DNA from: Verrucomicrobium sp. BvORR106
GTDB lineage: Bacteria; Verrucomicrobiota; Verrucomicrobiia; Verrucomicrobiales; Verrucomicrobiaceae
Reading direction: 5' to 3'
Length of the DNA: 58,503 nucleotides
NCBI RefSeq assembly: GCF_000739655.1
Contig: NZ_BATR01000005.1
Location: 1-58,503, forward strand
Numbering within the stretch: the first letter of the stretch is position 1; every line of letters begins with the position of its first letter. The notes beneath the pieces were generated by a model, which saw nothing but the letters and a program-made list of their open reading frames with translations, was not told where the DNA came from and did not search any database. A program made the position numbers and the translations under genes. Below, piece by piece: positions 16,705 to 25,209 of this stretch.

Positions 16705-17697
16705 ATGCTCACGGACCCTCAACTTCTCGAACTGACCGCCACCCAACTTCCGGGCTGGCCCAAGGCCGTTCGCCTGGATGCCATCCTCAAAGGCGGGTCC
16801 GACCGGCTCTTCTACCGTGTGCATTTCGACCGTCCGGCCGAGTCAGGCGTCATCCTCATGGTGTACACCATGGCGCGCCCGGACAATCCCCGTTTTGTCC
16901 CAGCCACGCTTCGCCTGGAGAAGCTGGGCATTCACGTCCCGCGCATCTTTGCCCACGATACCGAGAACCTCTGCGTGTGGCTGGAGGACCTCGGGCATGT
17001 GGATCTTCACTCCTTCCGGGAGCAGTCCTGGGAAACCCGGCGCCCTCTCTACGAATCCACGCTGGAAGAAGCGGCCAAACTCCACAACGTGAACGCCGGC
17101 GCCCTGAGCGCAGAGGACATCGCGGAAATGGAGTTGTGCTTCGATGACCGCCTCTACGAGTGGGAGCAGAATTATTTCCTCAACCACTATGTGCAAGGCC
17201 TGCTGGGCAAGGACCCCGCCAGCGCCAGCCTCGATGAAACCCACGAGGCGCTGAAGACCCTGCGGGACCATCTGGCGAGCCTCCCCCGTGGCCTTGTCCA
17301 TCGCGATTTCCAGAGCCAGAATGTGCTGATCCGCGAGGGCTCCGCCTGGTTGATCGACTACCAAGGCGTGCGCCCCGGTCTGGCCGAGTATGATCTGGCC
17401 TCCCTCCTCCTGGATCCCTACGTGGATCTCGCAGAAAACGAACGAGATGACCTGCTCGCCTGGTATGCCCAGCACACAGGTCGCGATCTGGAAGAACTGC
17501 GCCGGACCTACCAGCTCTGCGCAGCCCAACGGCTCATGCAGGCCATCGGGGCCTACGCCAACTTGAGTCGCAATCTGGGTAAACCGCAGTTCGAGCAGCA
17601 CATCCCTGTGGCTCTGGCCCGCCTGCGTGACATCTGCGACAGCCACCCGCTTCTGGCCCCCGTCGGAGCCCTCACCCGACTCAACGGCACGCACTGA
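16705..17697 (+). CDS. amgK: APH-fold sugar kinase, AmgK-like
   Basis: A 330-aa kinase of the aminoglycoside-phosphotransferase fold. The Brenner motif HRDFQSQNVL supplies the catalytic Asp and Asn, and LIDYQGVRPGLAEYDLASLL carries the metal-binding Asp; both closely follow the AmgK pattern (anomeric MurNAc/GlcNAc kinase making the 1-phosphate). N-terminal GGSDRLFYRV replaces the glycine loop. It follows the MurU-like gene by 73 bases, the arrangement known from the Pseudomonas MurNAc recycling route. Because GlgE follows it, a maltokinase role (also APH fold) was considered; the shorter length and MurU neighbour favour AmgK. Confidence 0.75.
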   Translation: MLTDPQLLELTATQLPGWPKAVRLDAILKGGSDRLFYRVHFDRPAESGVILMVYTMARPDNPRFVPATLRLEKLGIHVPRIFAHDTENLCVWLEDLGHVDLHSFREQSWETRRPLYESTLEEAAKLHNVNAGALSAEDIAEMELCFDDRLYEWEQNYFLNHYVQGLLGKDPASASLDETHEALKTLRDHLASLPRGLVHRDFQSQNVLIREGSAWLIDYQGVRPGLAEYDLASLLLDPYVDLAENERDDLLAWYAQHTGRDLEELRRTYQLCAAQRLMQAIGAYANLSRNLGKPQFEQHIPVALARLRDICDSHPLLAPVGALTRLNGTH

Positions 17698-17802
17698 CCA
17701 GCGGCCTGTTCCGCCCAGAGCATCAACGAAGGAAGGCCACAAAGCCTTTGCTTTGCCACGCCTCATGTGTCCTTGTGAGAGGTCAGCCTCTGACCACTTC
17801 TC

Positions 17803-19764
17803 ATGGAACCGAAGCACGCCCACGCTCCAACCGTCACGATTGAGAATTTTCACCCGTCACTGGGTGCCTCGAACTACCTGATCAAGCGGGTGATCGATGA
17901 ACCACTGGACGTGTACGCGGATGCGTTCACTGACGGGCACATCATCATGTGCACCCTGCTGAAGTGGCACAAGGCGGGGGACACACGCTGGACGGAGAGC
18001 CCCATGCGCCCCATGGAAAATGACCGCTGGCAGGGTCGCTGCAGCTTCCCCTCTGCCGGGCGATGGGAGTACGCCGTCGAATCCTGGGCGGACTCCTGGC
18101 TGACCTGGCGGAAGCACTTCAAAGCCAAATTCGACGCCAACGATCCGGAGCTGCGCATCGAAGCACGGGAAGGTGCCAAGCTGCTGGACCAGACCGCCCG
18201 CCGGGCCCGCACCGCCGGCGCCAGCTCCTCCTCCACGGAGCTCCTGGAGCTTGCCGACATGCTGCGCCGCCTGCCTCCAGGCGAATTGATCGACGTGATC
18301 ATGGGCGATGACCTCCAGCTCATCATGGAGCGCTTCCCTGACCGTTCCCTGAGCACCACATCTGAAGTTTTCCAGGTGGTGGTGGAACGGGAACGCGCCC
18401 GCTTCTCTGCCTGGTACGAGTTCTTCCCACGCAGTGCCGAGGGCCGGGCCGACCGCCACAGCACCTTCCGCGATTGCCTGGCCCGCCTCGACGATGCCAA
18501 ATCGATGGGCTTTGATGTCATCTACTTCCCGCCGATCCACCCCATCGGCGTCACCCATCGCAAAGGAAAGAACAACACCCTTGTGGCGCTTTCGGGCGAC
18601 GTAGGCTCCCCTTGGGCCATCGGCTCCGCCCATGGCGGCCACCGCGCCGTGGAGCCCGCCCTGGGCACTGTGGAAGACTTCGAATGGCTCGTGGGAGAAG
18701 CCCGCCAGCGCGGGCTGGAGATTGCGCTGGACTTTGCCATCAACTGCTCCCCAGACCACCCCTATGTGAAAGAGCACCCGGGCTGGTTCCACCAGCGCGA
18801 AGACGGCTCGATTCGCTATGCGGAAAACCCGCCCAAGAAATACCAGGACATCTACCCCATCAACTTCCACTGCGAAGACTGGAAGTCCCTGTGGCGGGAG
18901 CTCATCGATGTGGTGCTGTTCTGGGTGGAGCGTGGCGTGAAAATCTTCCGCGTGGATAATCCGCACACCAAGCCCGTGTCCTTCTGGGAGGTGTTGATCG
19001 CCGAGGTCCAGGCCAAGGACCCTGATGTGCTCTTCCTGGCAGAAGCCTTCACGAAGCCCCGCATGATGCAGGGGCTCGGCAAGATCGGCTTCAGCCAGAG
19101 CTACACCTACTTCACCTGGCGCGAGAGCAAGCACGAGCTCACCGAGTACGCCAACGAGCTGACCCAGGGCGACATGCGCTGGTACTACCGCGGCAACTTC
19201 TGGCCCAACACCCCGGACATCCTGCCCCATCATCTGCAGCACGCCGGCGCGCCCAGCTTCAAGGTCCGCGCCGCCCTGGCCGCCCTTCTCGTCCCGAGTT
19301 GGGGCATTTACAGCGGCTACGAACTCTGCGAAAACCAGCCGCTGCCGGGCCGGGAAGAGTACCTGGACTCCGAGAAGTACGAGGTCAAAGGCAGGGACTG
19401 GAACGCCCCCGGGAACATCAAAGGGTTTATCCGCGAACTCAACCGCGCCCGCCAGGACAACCGGGCTCTGCAGCTCTATGACAACCTGAAGTTCCATCAC
19501 TGTGGGCACGACCAGATCATCGTCTTCAGCAAGGTAACGCCGGACTTCAGCAACCGCACACTCGTGGTGATCAATCTCAATCCCCACGACACCGCCTCCG
19601 CCATGGTGGAACTGGAAATGGGCGCCCTCGGCCTCGCGCATGACGCGACCTATCGGGTGCGCGATCTCATCCACGGCGGCGGCTACCAGTGGCAGGGGGC
19701 CTCGAACTTCGTCAGTCTGGACCCGCGGGGCGCGTTCATGCATCTATTCCGCATCGAACTCTGA
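17803..19764 (+). CDS. glgE: Alpha-1,4-glucan:maltose-1-phosphate maltosyltransferase GlgE
   Basis: A 653-aa GH13 enzyme that transfers maltose from maltose-1-phosphate to alpha-1,4-glucan, making glycogen-like polymer. The nucleophile Asp385 is in FRVDNPHTKP and the acid/base Glu414 in LAEAFTKP; the 29-residue spacing equals that of characterised GlgE (Asp394/Glu423 in Streptomyces coelicolor). FPPIHPIGVTHRKGKNN and DFAINCSPDHPYVKEHP are GlgE-specific. There is an N-terminal beta-sandwich (about 10-120) and a helical insert typical of the dimeric enzyme. TreS, maltokinase and branching enzyme are not in the window, so the source of maltose-1-phosphate is unseen. Confidence 0.96.
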   Translation: MEPKHAHAPTVTIENFHPSLGASNYLIKRVIDEPLDVYADAFTDGHIIMCTLLKWHKAGDTRWTESPMRPMENDRWQGRCSFPSAGRWEYAVESWADSWLTWRKHFKAKFDANDPELRIEAREGAKLLDQTARRARTAGASSSSTELLELADMLRRLPPGELIDVIMGDDLQLIMERFPDRSLSTTSEVFQVVVERERARFSAWYEFFPRSAEGRADRHSTFRDCLARLDDAKSMGFDVIYFPPIHPIGVTHRKGKNNTLVALSGDVGSPWAIGSAHGGHRAVEPALGTVEDFEWLVGEARQRGLEIALDFAINCSPDHPYVKEHPGWFHQREDGSIRYAENPPKKYQDIYPINFHCEDWKSLWRELIDVVLFWVERGVKIFRVDNPHTKPVSFWEVLIAEVQAKDPDVLFLAEAFTKPRMMQGLGKIGFSQSYTYFTWRESKHELTEYANELTQGDMRWYYRGNFWPNTPDILPHHLQHAGAPSFKVRAALAALLVPSWGIYSGYELCENQPLPGREEYLDSEKYEVKGRDWNAPGNIKGFIRELNRARQDNRALQLYDNLKFHHCGHDQIIVFSKVTPDFSNRTLVVINLNPHDTASAMVELEMGALGLAHDATYRVRDLIHGGGYQWQGASNFVSLDPRGAFMHLFRIEL

Positions 19765-19799
19765 TCCCGCCCGCCCATCAGATCCGCGCGCTTGTTCCC

Positions 19800-20726
19800 A
19801 TGAACCCCGTCCGCTTGCTCCTGCTCCTCACCGCCATCGGCGGCAGCCTCGCCTGGCTCTATGTCGGCGGGGGGCGCAGCCAATTCCCGGAGGTGGACCC
19901 TTGGTACGTGGACTTCCTCGTGGCCAATACCCGCAACAAGGACACGAACACCACCCAATCCCTCTCCAGCGACGTGGTACTGGTCCAGTTCCGCGAGGAG
20001 GACAAGGCCGAGTACAGCACCTGGCCTCCCGCCCCGCTGGACTACATCATGGCGATGAAGCGGATTGCTCACCACGAGCCGGAGGTCGTGGCCTTCGCTG
20101 ACAGCCTGCACTGGGACAACGAAGCGCCTGAATTCGTCCTCCCTCTGCGCCAGACCCTGGTGGCTCAGCCTTCCGTCGTCTTCGGGTTTGAAGTAGCAAC
20201 CTCCAGCACCACGGACGCGCCCGTCACCCCTGAGGTCAAAACCTTCCTGGAAACCGAGATGCCCTCAATGGGTGAGGCGGAGGACTCGATCGAATCCATG
20301 CCCTCCTTCAATCAGGTGGTCGGCATCCCCTCCAAGACACTCCGCGTAACTGGGCAGATGGGCATCACCGCCATCCCCGGCACCATCAACACTCCTGAAG
20401 GCAGCGTCCCTCTCCTGGCCCGCTACGAGTCGAAGATCGTCCCGACCGTCGCAGCCCAGGCCGTCACTCTTTACCGGCGCATCCCCTATTCCGTCATGCG
20501 CCTGCGCCTCGGCGCGGGGGCCCGCCTCAGCCTCGGGGATCGATATGTCATCCCCCTCGACCGTACTGCCGCCGTGCGTGTGCCGCAGGAAGTCTCCGTT
20601 CCAGTCGTCAATGCCCTCGATCTGCTTACCCCGGAGCTTGGAGTGCCGTCTGAAGCGGTGAACAAAGAGGCCCTGGGGCAAAAAAAAGATCATCGTCATC
20701 TCCCACACCAAGGCTGGCGCGGATGA
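19800..20726 (+). CDS. CHASE2-domain membrane protein, frame broken at an A8 run
   Basis: An N-terminal membrane helix (NPVRLLLLLTAIGGSLAWLYV) is followed by an extracytoplasmic CHASE2-like domain (FLVANTRNK, DVVLVQFRE, WPPAPLDYIMAMKRIAHHEPEV). CHASE2 proteins normally end the sensor with three membrane helices. Here the frame passes through eight A at 20680-20687 and then reads a short foreign tail (KKDHRHLPHQGWRG) to a stop. Removing one A continues into a 120-codon frame holding the missing helices (next entry). No kinase or cyclase output domain follows, so even the joined protein would be a stand-alone CHASE2. It starts 35 bases after glgE and is likely cotranscribed. Confidence 0.8.
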   Translation: MNPVRLLLLLTAIGGSLAWLYVGGGRSQFPEVDPWYVDFLVANTRNKDTNTTQSLSSDVVLVQFREEDKAEYSTWPPAPLDYIMAMKRIAHHEPEVVAFADSLHWDNEAPEFVLPLRQTLVAQPSVVFGFEVATSSTTDAPVTPEVKTFLETEMPSMGEAEDSIESMPSFNQVVGIPSKTLRVTGQMGITAIPGTINTPEGSVPLLARYESKIVPTVAAQAVTLYRRIPYSVMRLRLGAGARLSLGDRYVIPLDRTAAVRVPQEVSVPVVNALDLLTPELGVPSEAVNKEALGQKKDHRHLPHQGWRG

Positions 20727-21051
20727 GGCCCGCACCATTGCGGCCGCCCTTTCCGCCCCTGCCTACCATCAAGCGTCCCAGCGTTGGGAGTGGGTGGTGG
20801 CGGGTGTCACCGCACTGCTCGCCTTGTGGCAGGCCCGCCAGGGTCGTCTTGGCTCCCTGGTCTTCGGTTTCGCCATTGTGGTCCTCTGCGTAGGCGCGGG
20901 CATTCTTGTCTTCCAGACGAGTTCGATCTGGTGCTCACCCCTTCCCGTGCTTGCCGTAGTCGCCCCCAGCACGCTGTGGTGCTTCCTCTGGCCCCACCGG
21001 AAGACCGCCCGCCGGGCGGAAATTCAGCCCGCCGAACCGGAGCCCGCCTAG
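20689..21051 (+). pseudogene. C-terminal part of the CHASE2 protein in another frame
   Basis: From just after the A8 run, the frame shifted by one base encodes KIIVISHTKAGADE, an Ala-rich stretch, then membrane helices (VVAGVTALLALW; LGSLVFGFAIVVLCVGAGIL; PLPVLAVVAPSTLWCFLW) and a basic tail. This is what the CHASE2 sensor needs at its end. With seven instead of eight A the two parts would join into a product of about 416 residues spanning 19800-21051. Assembly error, true mutation, and RNA polymerase or ribosome slippage are all possible. Confidence 0.7.
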
Positions 21052-21149
21052 CCGTCGGACAGGAATGCTCCTTGCCAAGCCCGGATTTTTCCGGTAGCGA
21101 GGACTGCACGGATCGATTTTCCCGCAGTACCTCAGTTTTGCTCTATCAC

Positions 21150-22505
21150 ATGACCTTTCGCAGTCTGTTGCGCCGCAGGGAGATTGGCGCCAATTCGTAT
21201 CTCATCGAGAACGGCCGCCAGCGCATCATTTTGGACGCCGGTGCCCACCCCAAGGAAAAAGGTCACGACTCGCTGCCCAATTTCAATTCGGTGCCTCACG
21301 ACACCGTGAATTCGATCCTGGTCACCCACGCCCACCACGATCACATCGGTGCATTGCCCGTGCTTCAGCGCCGTCAGCCGCGCACGCCCGTCTTTATGAC
21401 AGAGCCCACGGGCGAGGTCGGGGCGGCCATGCTCCACAACTCTGTGAACGTGATGACCCGGCAGCGGGAGGAGCAGGGCATCCAGGAGTACCCGCTTTTC
21501 ACCCACAAGGAGATCGACGGGATCAAGGGCCGCTGGAACTACCGTGACCTGCGCCGCCCGTTCTTCCTGCCAGAGTCCGAGGTGGAGTGCACCTTCTTTG
21601 ATGCCGGCCACATCATTGGCTCCGCAGGCATCATGCTGCGGAATGAAGGCAAGACCGCCTTCTACACCGGAGACGTCAACTTCGAGCCCCAAACGATCAC
21701 CCGGGAGGCGGACTTTCCCACCACTGGCATTGATACGCTGATCATCGAGACCACCCGGGGCGACTTCCAACGTCCGGCGGACTTTTCCCGCAAGGCGGAG
21801 AAGGAACGCCTGGCGCTAGTGATCCGTGAGACCTTTGAAAAAGGCGGTGCCGTGATGATTCCGGTCTTCGCACTCGGCAAATCCCAAGAACTCCTGGTGA
21901 TGCTGCATGAGCTGCACCAGATGGACCTGATTCCGAACGCTCCCGTTTTCATCGGCGGATTGAGCACCAAGATGACCGTTCTCTACGACAACTACGCCAG
22001 CAAGACCCGGCGCAGTTACGAAGGATTCCGCATTCTTGAGGACATGTCCACGCTGGTGGCACCCCGCAAGCGCCGTAAGGAACTGCTGTACAATGCCCGG
22101 ACCATCTACGCTCTCTCCAGCGGCATGATGAGCGAAGGCACGACATCGAACCAGTTTGCCATGCGATTCATGGACAATCCCAAGAACACGATCGCTTTCG
22201 TGGGCTATACGGATCCGGCCACTCCCGGCTACCGCATCCGCCACGCCAAGCAGGGCGAGAAGATCAAACTCGATCCCCAGCTCCCTGAGGTTCCCCTTCT
22301 CTGCCGCGTTGCCAGCTTTGACTTCAGCGCCCACGCCGTTCGCGAGGACATCGTCTCTTACGTGACCAAGGTGAGCCCGCGCAAGGTGTTCCTCGTCCAT
22401 GGCGACGCACCGGCACAGGTCTGGTTCCATCAAACACTTTCCGCCGCCCTCCCTCAGACCGAGATCATCTCCCCGGAGCCGGGCGAGACCTTGAGCCTCT
22501 GGTAG
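21150..22505 (+). CDS. Beta-CASP metallo-beta-lactamase-fold RNA-processing hydrolase
   Basis: A 451-aa protein of the MBL/beta-CASP group (YSH1/CPSF73-like), usually RNA endo- or exonucleases. Motif 2 THAHHDH binds two zinc ions; motif 3 is in DAGHIIGSAG and motif 4 in FYTGDVNF. The beta-CASP part carries IPVFALGKSQELL (motif A region with the downstream conserved segments GGLSTKM and SSGMMSEGTT), FSAHAVRED, and the C-terminal FLVHGD. The ATG at 21150 was chosen; the frame upstream overlaps the CHASE2 fragment and is not protein-like. It is closed by the terminator at 22537. Confidence 0.9.
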   Translation: MTFRSLLRRREIGANSYLIENGRQRIILDAGAHPKEKGHDSLPNFNSVPHDTVNSILVTHAHHDHIGALPVLQRRQPRTPVFMTEPTGEVGAAMLHNSVNVMTRQREEQGIQEYPLFTHKEIDGIKGRWNYRDLRRPFFLPESEVECTFFDAGHIIGSAGIMLRNEGKTAFYTGDVNFEPQTITREADFPTTGIDTLIIETTRGDFQRPADFSRKAEKERLALVIRETFEKGGAVMIPVFALGKSQELLVMLHELHQMDLIPNAPVFIGGLSTKMTVLYDNYASKTRRSYEGFRILEDMSTLVAPRKRRKELLYNARTIYALSSGMMSEGTTSNQFAMRFMDNPKNTIAFVGYTDPATPGYRIRHAKQGEKIKLDPQLPEVPLLCRVASFDFSAHAVREDIVSYVTKVSPRKVFLVHGDAPAQVWFHQTLSAALPQTEIISPEPGETLSLW

Positions 22506-22536
22506 GCACCGCGCATCAATCGTCACCTCCTGTCGA

Positions 22537-22572
22537 AACAAAAAGGGCGGCCCTCAGGCCGCCCTTTTTGTT
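22537..22572. terminator. Strong bidirectional terminator between convergent genes
   Basis: A 16-bp perfect inverted repeat: 22537-22552 (ending GGGCGGCC) with 22557-22572 (starting GGCCGCCC) around a CTCA loop. A-rich on the left, T-rich on the right, so it works on both strands. It stands between the stop codons of the beta-CASP gene and the minus-strand secretin gene. Confidence 0.92.
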
Positions 22573-22614
22573 GATTCAATCTTGTTCCGTGCCGCTTGGG
22601 CTTGGGAAATTAGG

Positions 22615-25044
22615 TTACCGGACTGCCGTTGCTGCAGCGGAAGCACCCACACTGTTGCCACCTGGGTCAATGACCCGCACCGTCACAAAGAAGAGCACGT
22701 TCTTGCGTTCCACGTTGGAAACTTTGCTCTGGAAAGCACGACCCACGAGCGGCAGATCCCCAACCACAGGCACCTTGTCATCGATCTTGTGCCGCTTCTC
22801 AAACGTCACCCCACCCAGAACCACGGTGTTGCCATCCCAGACGGAAACGGACGTCGTGATCTTGTTGGTGCGGAAGATCGGCTGGAGGATGTCGTTGGGG
22901 ACATTGTAGAACACATCCGCGCCACCGAGGCCGATGGGCGCTGAGTTCTGAATATCCGTGCCGTAGTCGATGAATCCTTCGAACTCCACCGAGGAGGGCA
23001 CCAGGTTCAGGTCCACAGTGCGATTGCCTGAGCCCACCACCGGTTCCACTTCCAGCGTGATCCCGATGTTTCGCATTTCAAATGCAGTCGGTGTGGAGGG
23101 GGTGATGGGGGCGAAGTTGGCGACGTACTGAACGTTGTTGGCCGTGGCGTTCAAGCTCTGCGGGATCTGCGGAGGATCAAACTCAGTGGGATAACGGAAC
23201 TCTTTGGAGACCGTGACGTTGGCCCGCTGGCCACTCTTCGTGATCACCGTCGGAGCAGCAAGAACATCGATGCCCTTGCTCTGCTTCAGACCACGCAACA
23301 CCACCTGGAATTGAGGATCCGTGAATACGCCGGAAACGGCGAAGAAACCAGGGGACTTGGAGTTCGCCGCTGGCACCGTGGCACGCCCGATCAGGCCATC
23401 AATGCTGGGCACCCCGAGAATGGCACCCGAGCTGCGCAATCCACTGGTGACGGACTGACCAGGGAACGGAGCAGGATCACTAGGATCCGCAGCACCAGCA
23501 CCACCGCCAAAGACGCGCTCAGAACCCGGAACGTTGAACTGGCCCAACAGCCAGTCGAATCCAAGCTCCTTCAGCCTGGTCTCGTTGATCTCAACCATCC
23601 GGACCTGAATCTCCACCTGCTTGGGGGTCGCATTCACGGCCTGATCCACGTACTCATCCACCAAGGTGAGGTTTTCTGCGGTGTTGTTGACGAAAAGGAT
23701 GTTGGTGCCCGGGTTATAGGAAGCACCGGATCCAGGGGGGAACTGAACCCCACGCTGTTCCAGGAATTCCTTCGCGCCCAGTCGGCGGATCTGGAGTCCA
23801 CCACCGGCATTGGCCGGAGTCGCGCCAAAGGGATCATTCGGCACCGCGGGAGCCGCACCGCCTGCAGGGGCGGTTTGCAGGAAATCAGGGGGCACGCGAT
23901 ACTGCTTGCCAATCAGCGTCTCAGACTTCTCAGCCCGGGAAGTGATGGTCACCGCATATTCATCCGCCCGGTACACGGAACCGGTCATCTCCGTGGCGTA
24001 GCGGAGGATTTCCTCCAAGGGAACGGAAGTCATGCTCAAGGACACCGGCTTGGTCCGGGTCTCTTCAGGAGCCTTGATGACGAAAGCCACCCCTTTTTTC
24101 TTGGGGTCCAGCTCGCGGCTGCGAATACGGAGGAACTCGATCACTTCCTCCAGGCTGGCAGACTGCAGGTCCACCATCGGCACGATGATGGTCCGGAGCT
24201 TGATCAGAATGTTCTCCCTCGTGTTCTCCAGCGAGCCCATGGCCACGCCACCGGAGCCGAAAAGCTGCGAAACATCCACGACAGGCACATTGTCCTCCCA
24301 CAGGGAGTCCACACCCGTCAGCATTTTGCCTCTCGCGTGGTCACGAGCGACATCGTAATACTGGGCCTTGTGCTGCTCTGCCCGCTCCATGCCACGCCGG
24401 GCCGCACCATTGTACGGATCCACTCGCAGCACATCACGGAAACGCTCGTTGGCCGCGTCAAAATCACCCAGAGACATCAATCCCTGGCCCAGACGGAGCT
24501 TTTCCTCCACGTCCTTCACCTTGGCGAGGTGCTCCGGGGTGAGCGCGGGCTCATACCGGACCGGGTCGTCCAGGCGCTTTTGCAGCGTCTGAGCATCCGC
24601 GTAGTCAGGATTAAAATCGTCGGCGAGGACGGAACTCAAAAGGGCACGGGCCTCTGCATACTTGGCCTGATCCGCCAGCTTGGCGGCCTGGGCCACGGCG
24701 GCACGGGAATATCCGTCCCGGGCCTGCAGCTTCACAGCCGCGGAAAGAGGGGCGTCAGGGAGAAGATCCCATGCCTGGCGATAGAGGCGCAACGCACTCT
24801 CGTAGTCGCCTTTGTCGTACTGGGTATTTGCCTCAACCAGAAGAGCTTGGGCCTCGGCCAGACGCGCATTGCGGCGCACCAGCTCCTGATCGGCCAAGTT
24901 TCTGGCTTGGGGATTGCCCATCGGCCCCGCCACAGCGGTCCCGGCGACGCACAGTCCCATGCACAAACCGAGAGCCCCGTACTTGGCGAGGGCCGGAGTT
25001 CCCCTGCTCGTGGGTGTATTGGTATTTGGTTTGGCTAGCTGCAT
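22615..25044 (-). CDS. Secretin, Amuc_1098-type type IV pilus outer-membrane protein
   Basis: An 809-aa secretin forming an outer-membrane gated ring. It has an N-terminal signal-like helix ending near GTAVAG, then a TPR-like helical region (about 60-230), an N-domain with VDLQSASLEEVIEFLR, and a C-terminal secretin core (about 490-790): KQVEIQVRMVEINETRL, VLAAPTVITKSGQ, IGITLEVEPVV, and the closing VVLGGVTFEKR with VPVVGDLPLVG. The N-terminal TPRs are characteristic of the Akkermansia Amuc_1098 group. Starts at 25092, 25065 and 25044 are possible; 25044 has a GGGAAA spacer and lies just downstream of a candidate promoter whose -10 overlaps the 25065 start. No other pilus genes lie nearby. 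Confidence 0.9.
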   Translation of the reverse strand: MQLAKPNTNTPTSRGTPALAKYGALGLCMGLCVAGTAVAGPMGNPQARNLADQELVRRNARLAEAQALLVEANTQYDKGDYESALRLYRQAWDLLPDAPLSAAVKLQARDGYSRAAVAQAAKLADQAKYAEARALLSSVLADDFNPDYADAQTLQKRLDDPVRYEPALTPEHLAKVKDVEEKLRLGQGLMSLGDFDAANERFRDVLRVDPYNGAARRGMERAEQHKAQYYDVARDHARGKMLTGVDSLWEDNVPVVDVSQLFGSGGVAMGSLENTRENILIKLRTIIVPMVDLQSASLEEVIEFLRIRSRELDPKKKGVAFVIKAPEETRTKPVSLSMTSVPLEEILRYATEMTGSVYRADEYAVTITSRAEKSETLIGKQYRVPPDFLQTAPAGGAAPAVPNDPFGATPANAGGGLQIRRLGAKEFLEQRGVQFPPGSGASYNPGTNILFVNNTAENLTLVDEYVDQAVNATPKQVEIQVRMVEINETRLKELGFDWLLGQFNVPGSERVFGGGAGAADPSDPAPFPGQSVTSGLRSSGAILGVPSIDGLIGRATVPAANSKSPGFFAVSGVFTDPQFQVVLRGLKQSKGIDVLAAPTVITKSGQRANVTVSKEFRYPTEFDPPQIPQSLNATANNVQYVANFAPITPSTPTAFEMRNIGITLEVEPVVGSGNRTVDLNLVPSSVEFEGFIDYGTDIQNSAPIGLGGADVFYNVPNDILQPIFRTNKITTSVSVWDGNTVVLGGVTFEKRHKIDDKVPVVGDLPLVGRAFQSKVSNVERKNVLFFVTVRVIDPGGNSVGASAAATAVR

Positions 25045-25063
25045 TTTCCCGATAAAGCACGTC

Positions 25064-25092
25064 ATTAGAGCGTACCGGGCTGAAAAATACAA
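25064..25092 (-). promoter_or_regulatory. Candidate sigma-70-type promoter of the secretin gene
   Basis: Read on the minus strand: TTGTAT (25092-25087), a 17-base spacer, and TCTAAT (25069-25064). The -10 matches 5 of 6 consensus bases, the -35 only 3 of 6. A start about 7 bases downstream would give a leader of roughly 13 bases before the ATG at 25044. Weak by itself but it agrees with the chosen start. Confidence 0.35.
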
Positions 25093-25209
25093 TCTTCACG
25101 AACACGTTTTTGAACATTCTGCGAGGATGAAGCGTCCTGCACCCAAGTTTCTGATAGCAAGCACGTTGAGAAAGTACAGATTCCCGACTAAGTGCGCGCG
25201 CTTTACTCT

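Noticed and set aside
16705-17697. Maltokinase (Mak) instead of AmgK
   Set aside because: The protein is about 100 residues shorter than typical Mak and follows a MurU-like gene; kept as an alternative in the finding.
17857-19743. 628-codon minus-strand open frame
   Set aside because: Antisense to glgE, whose active-site motifs are unambiguous.
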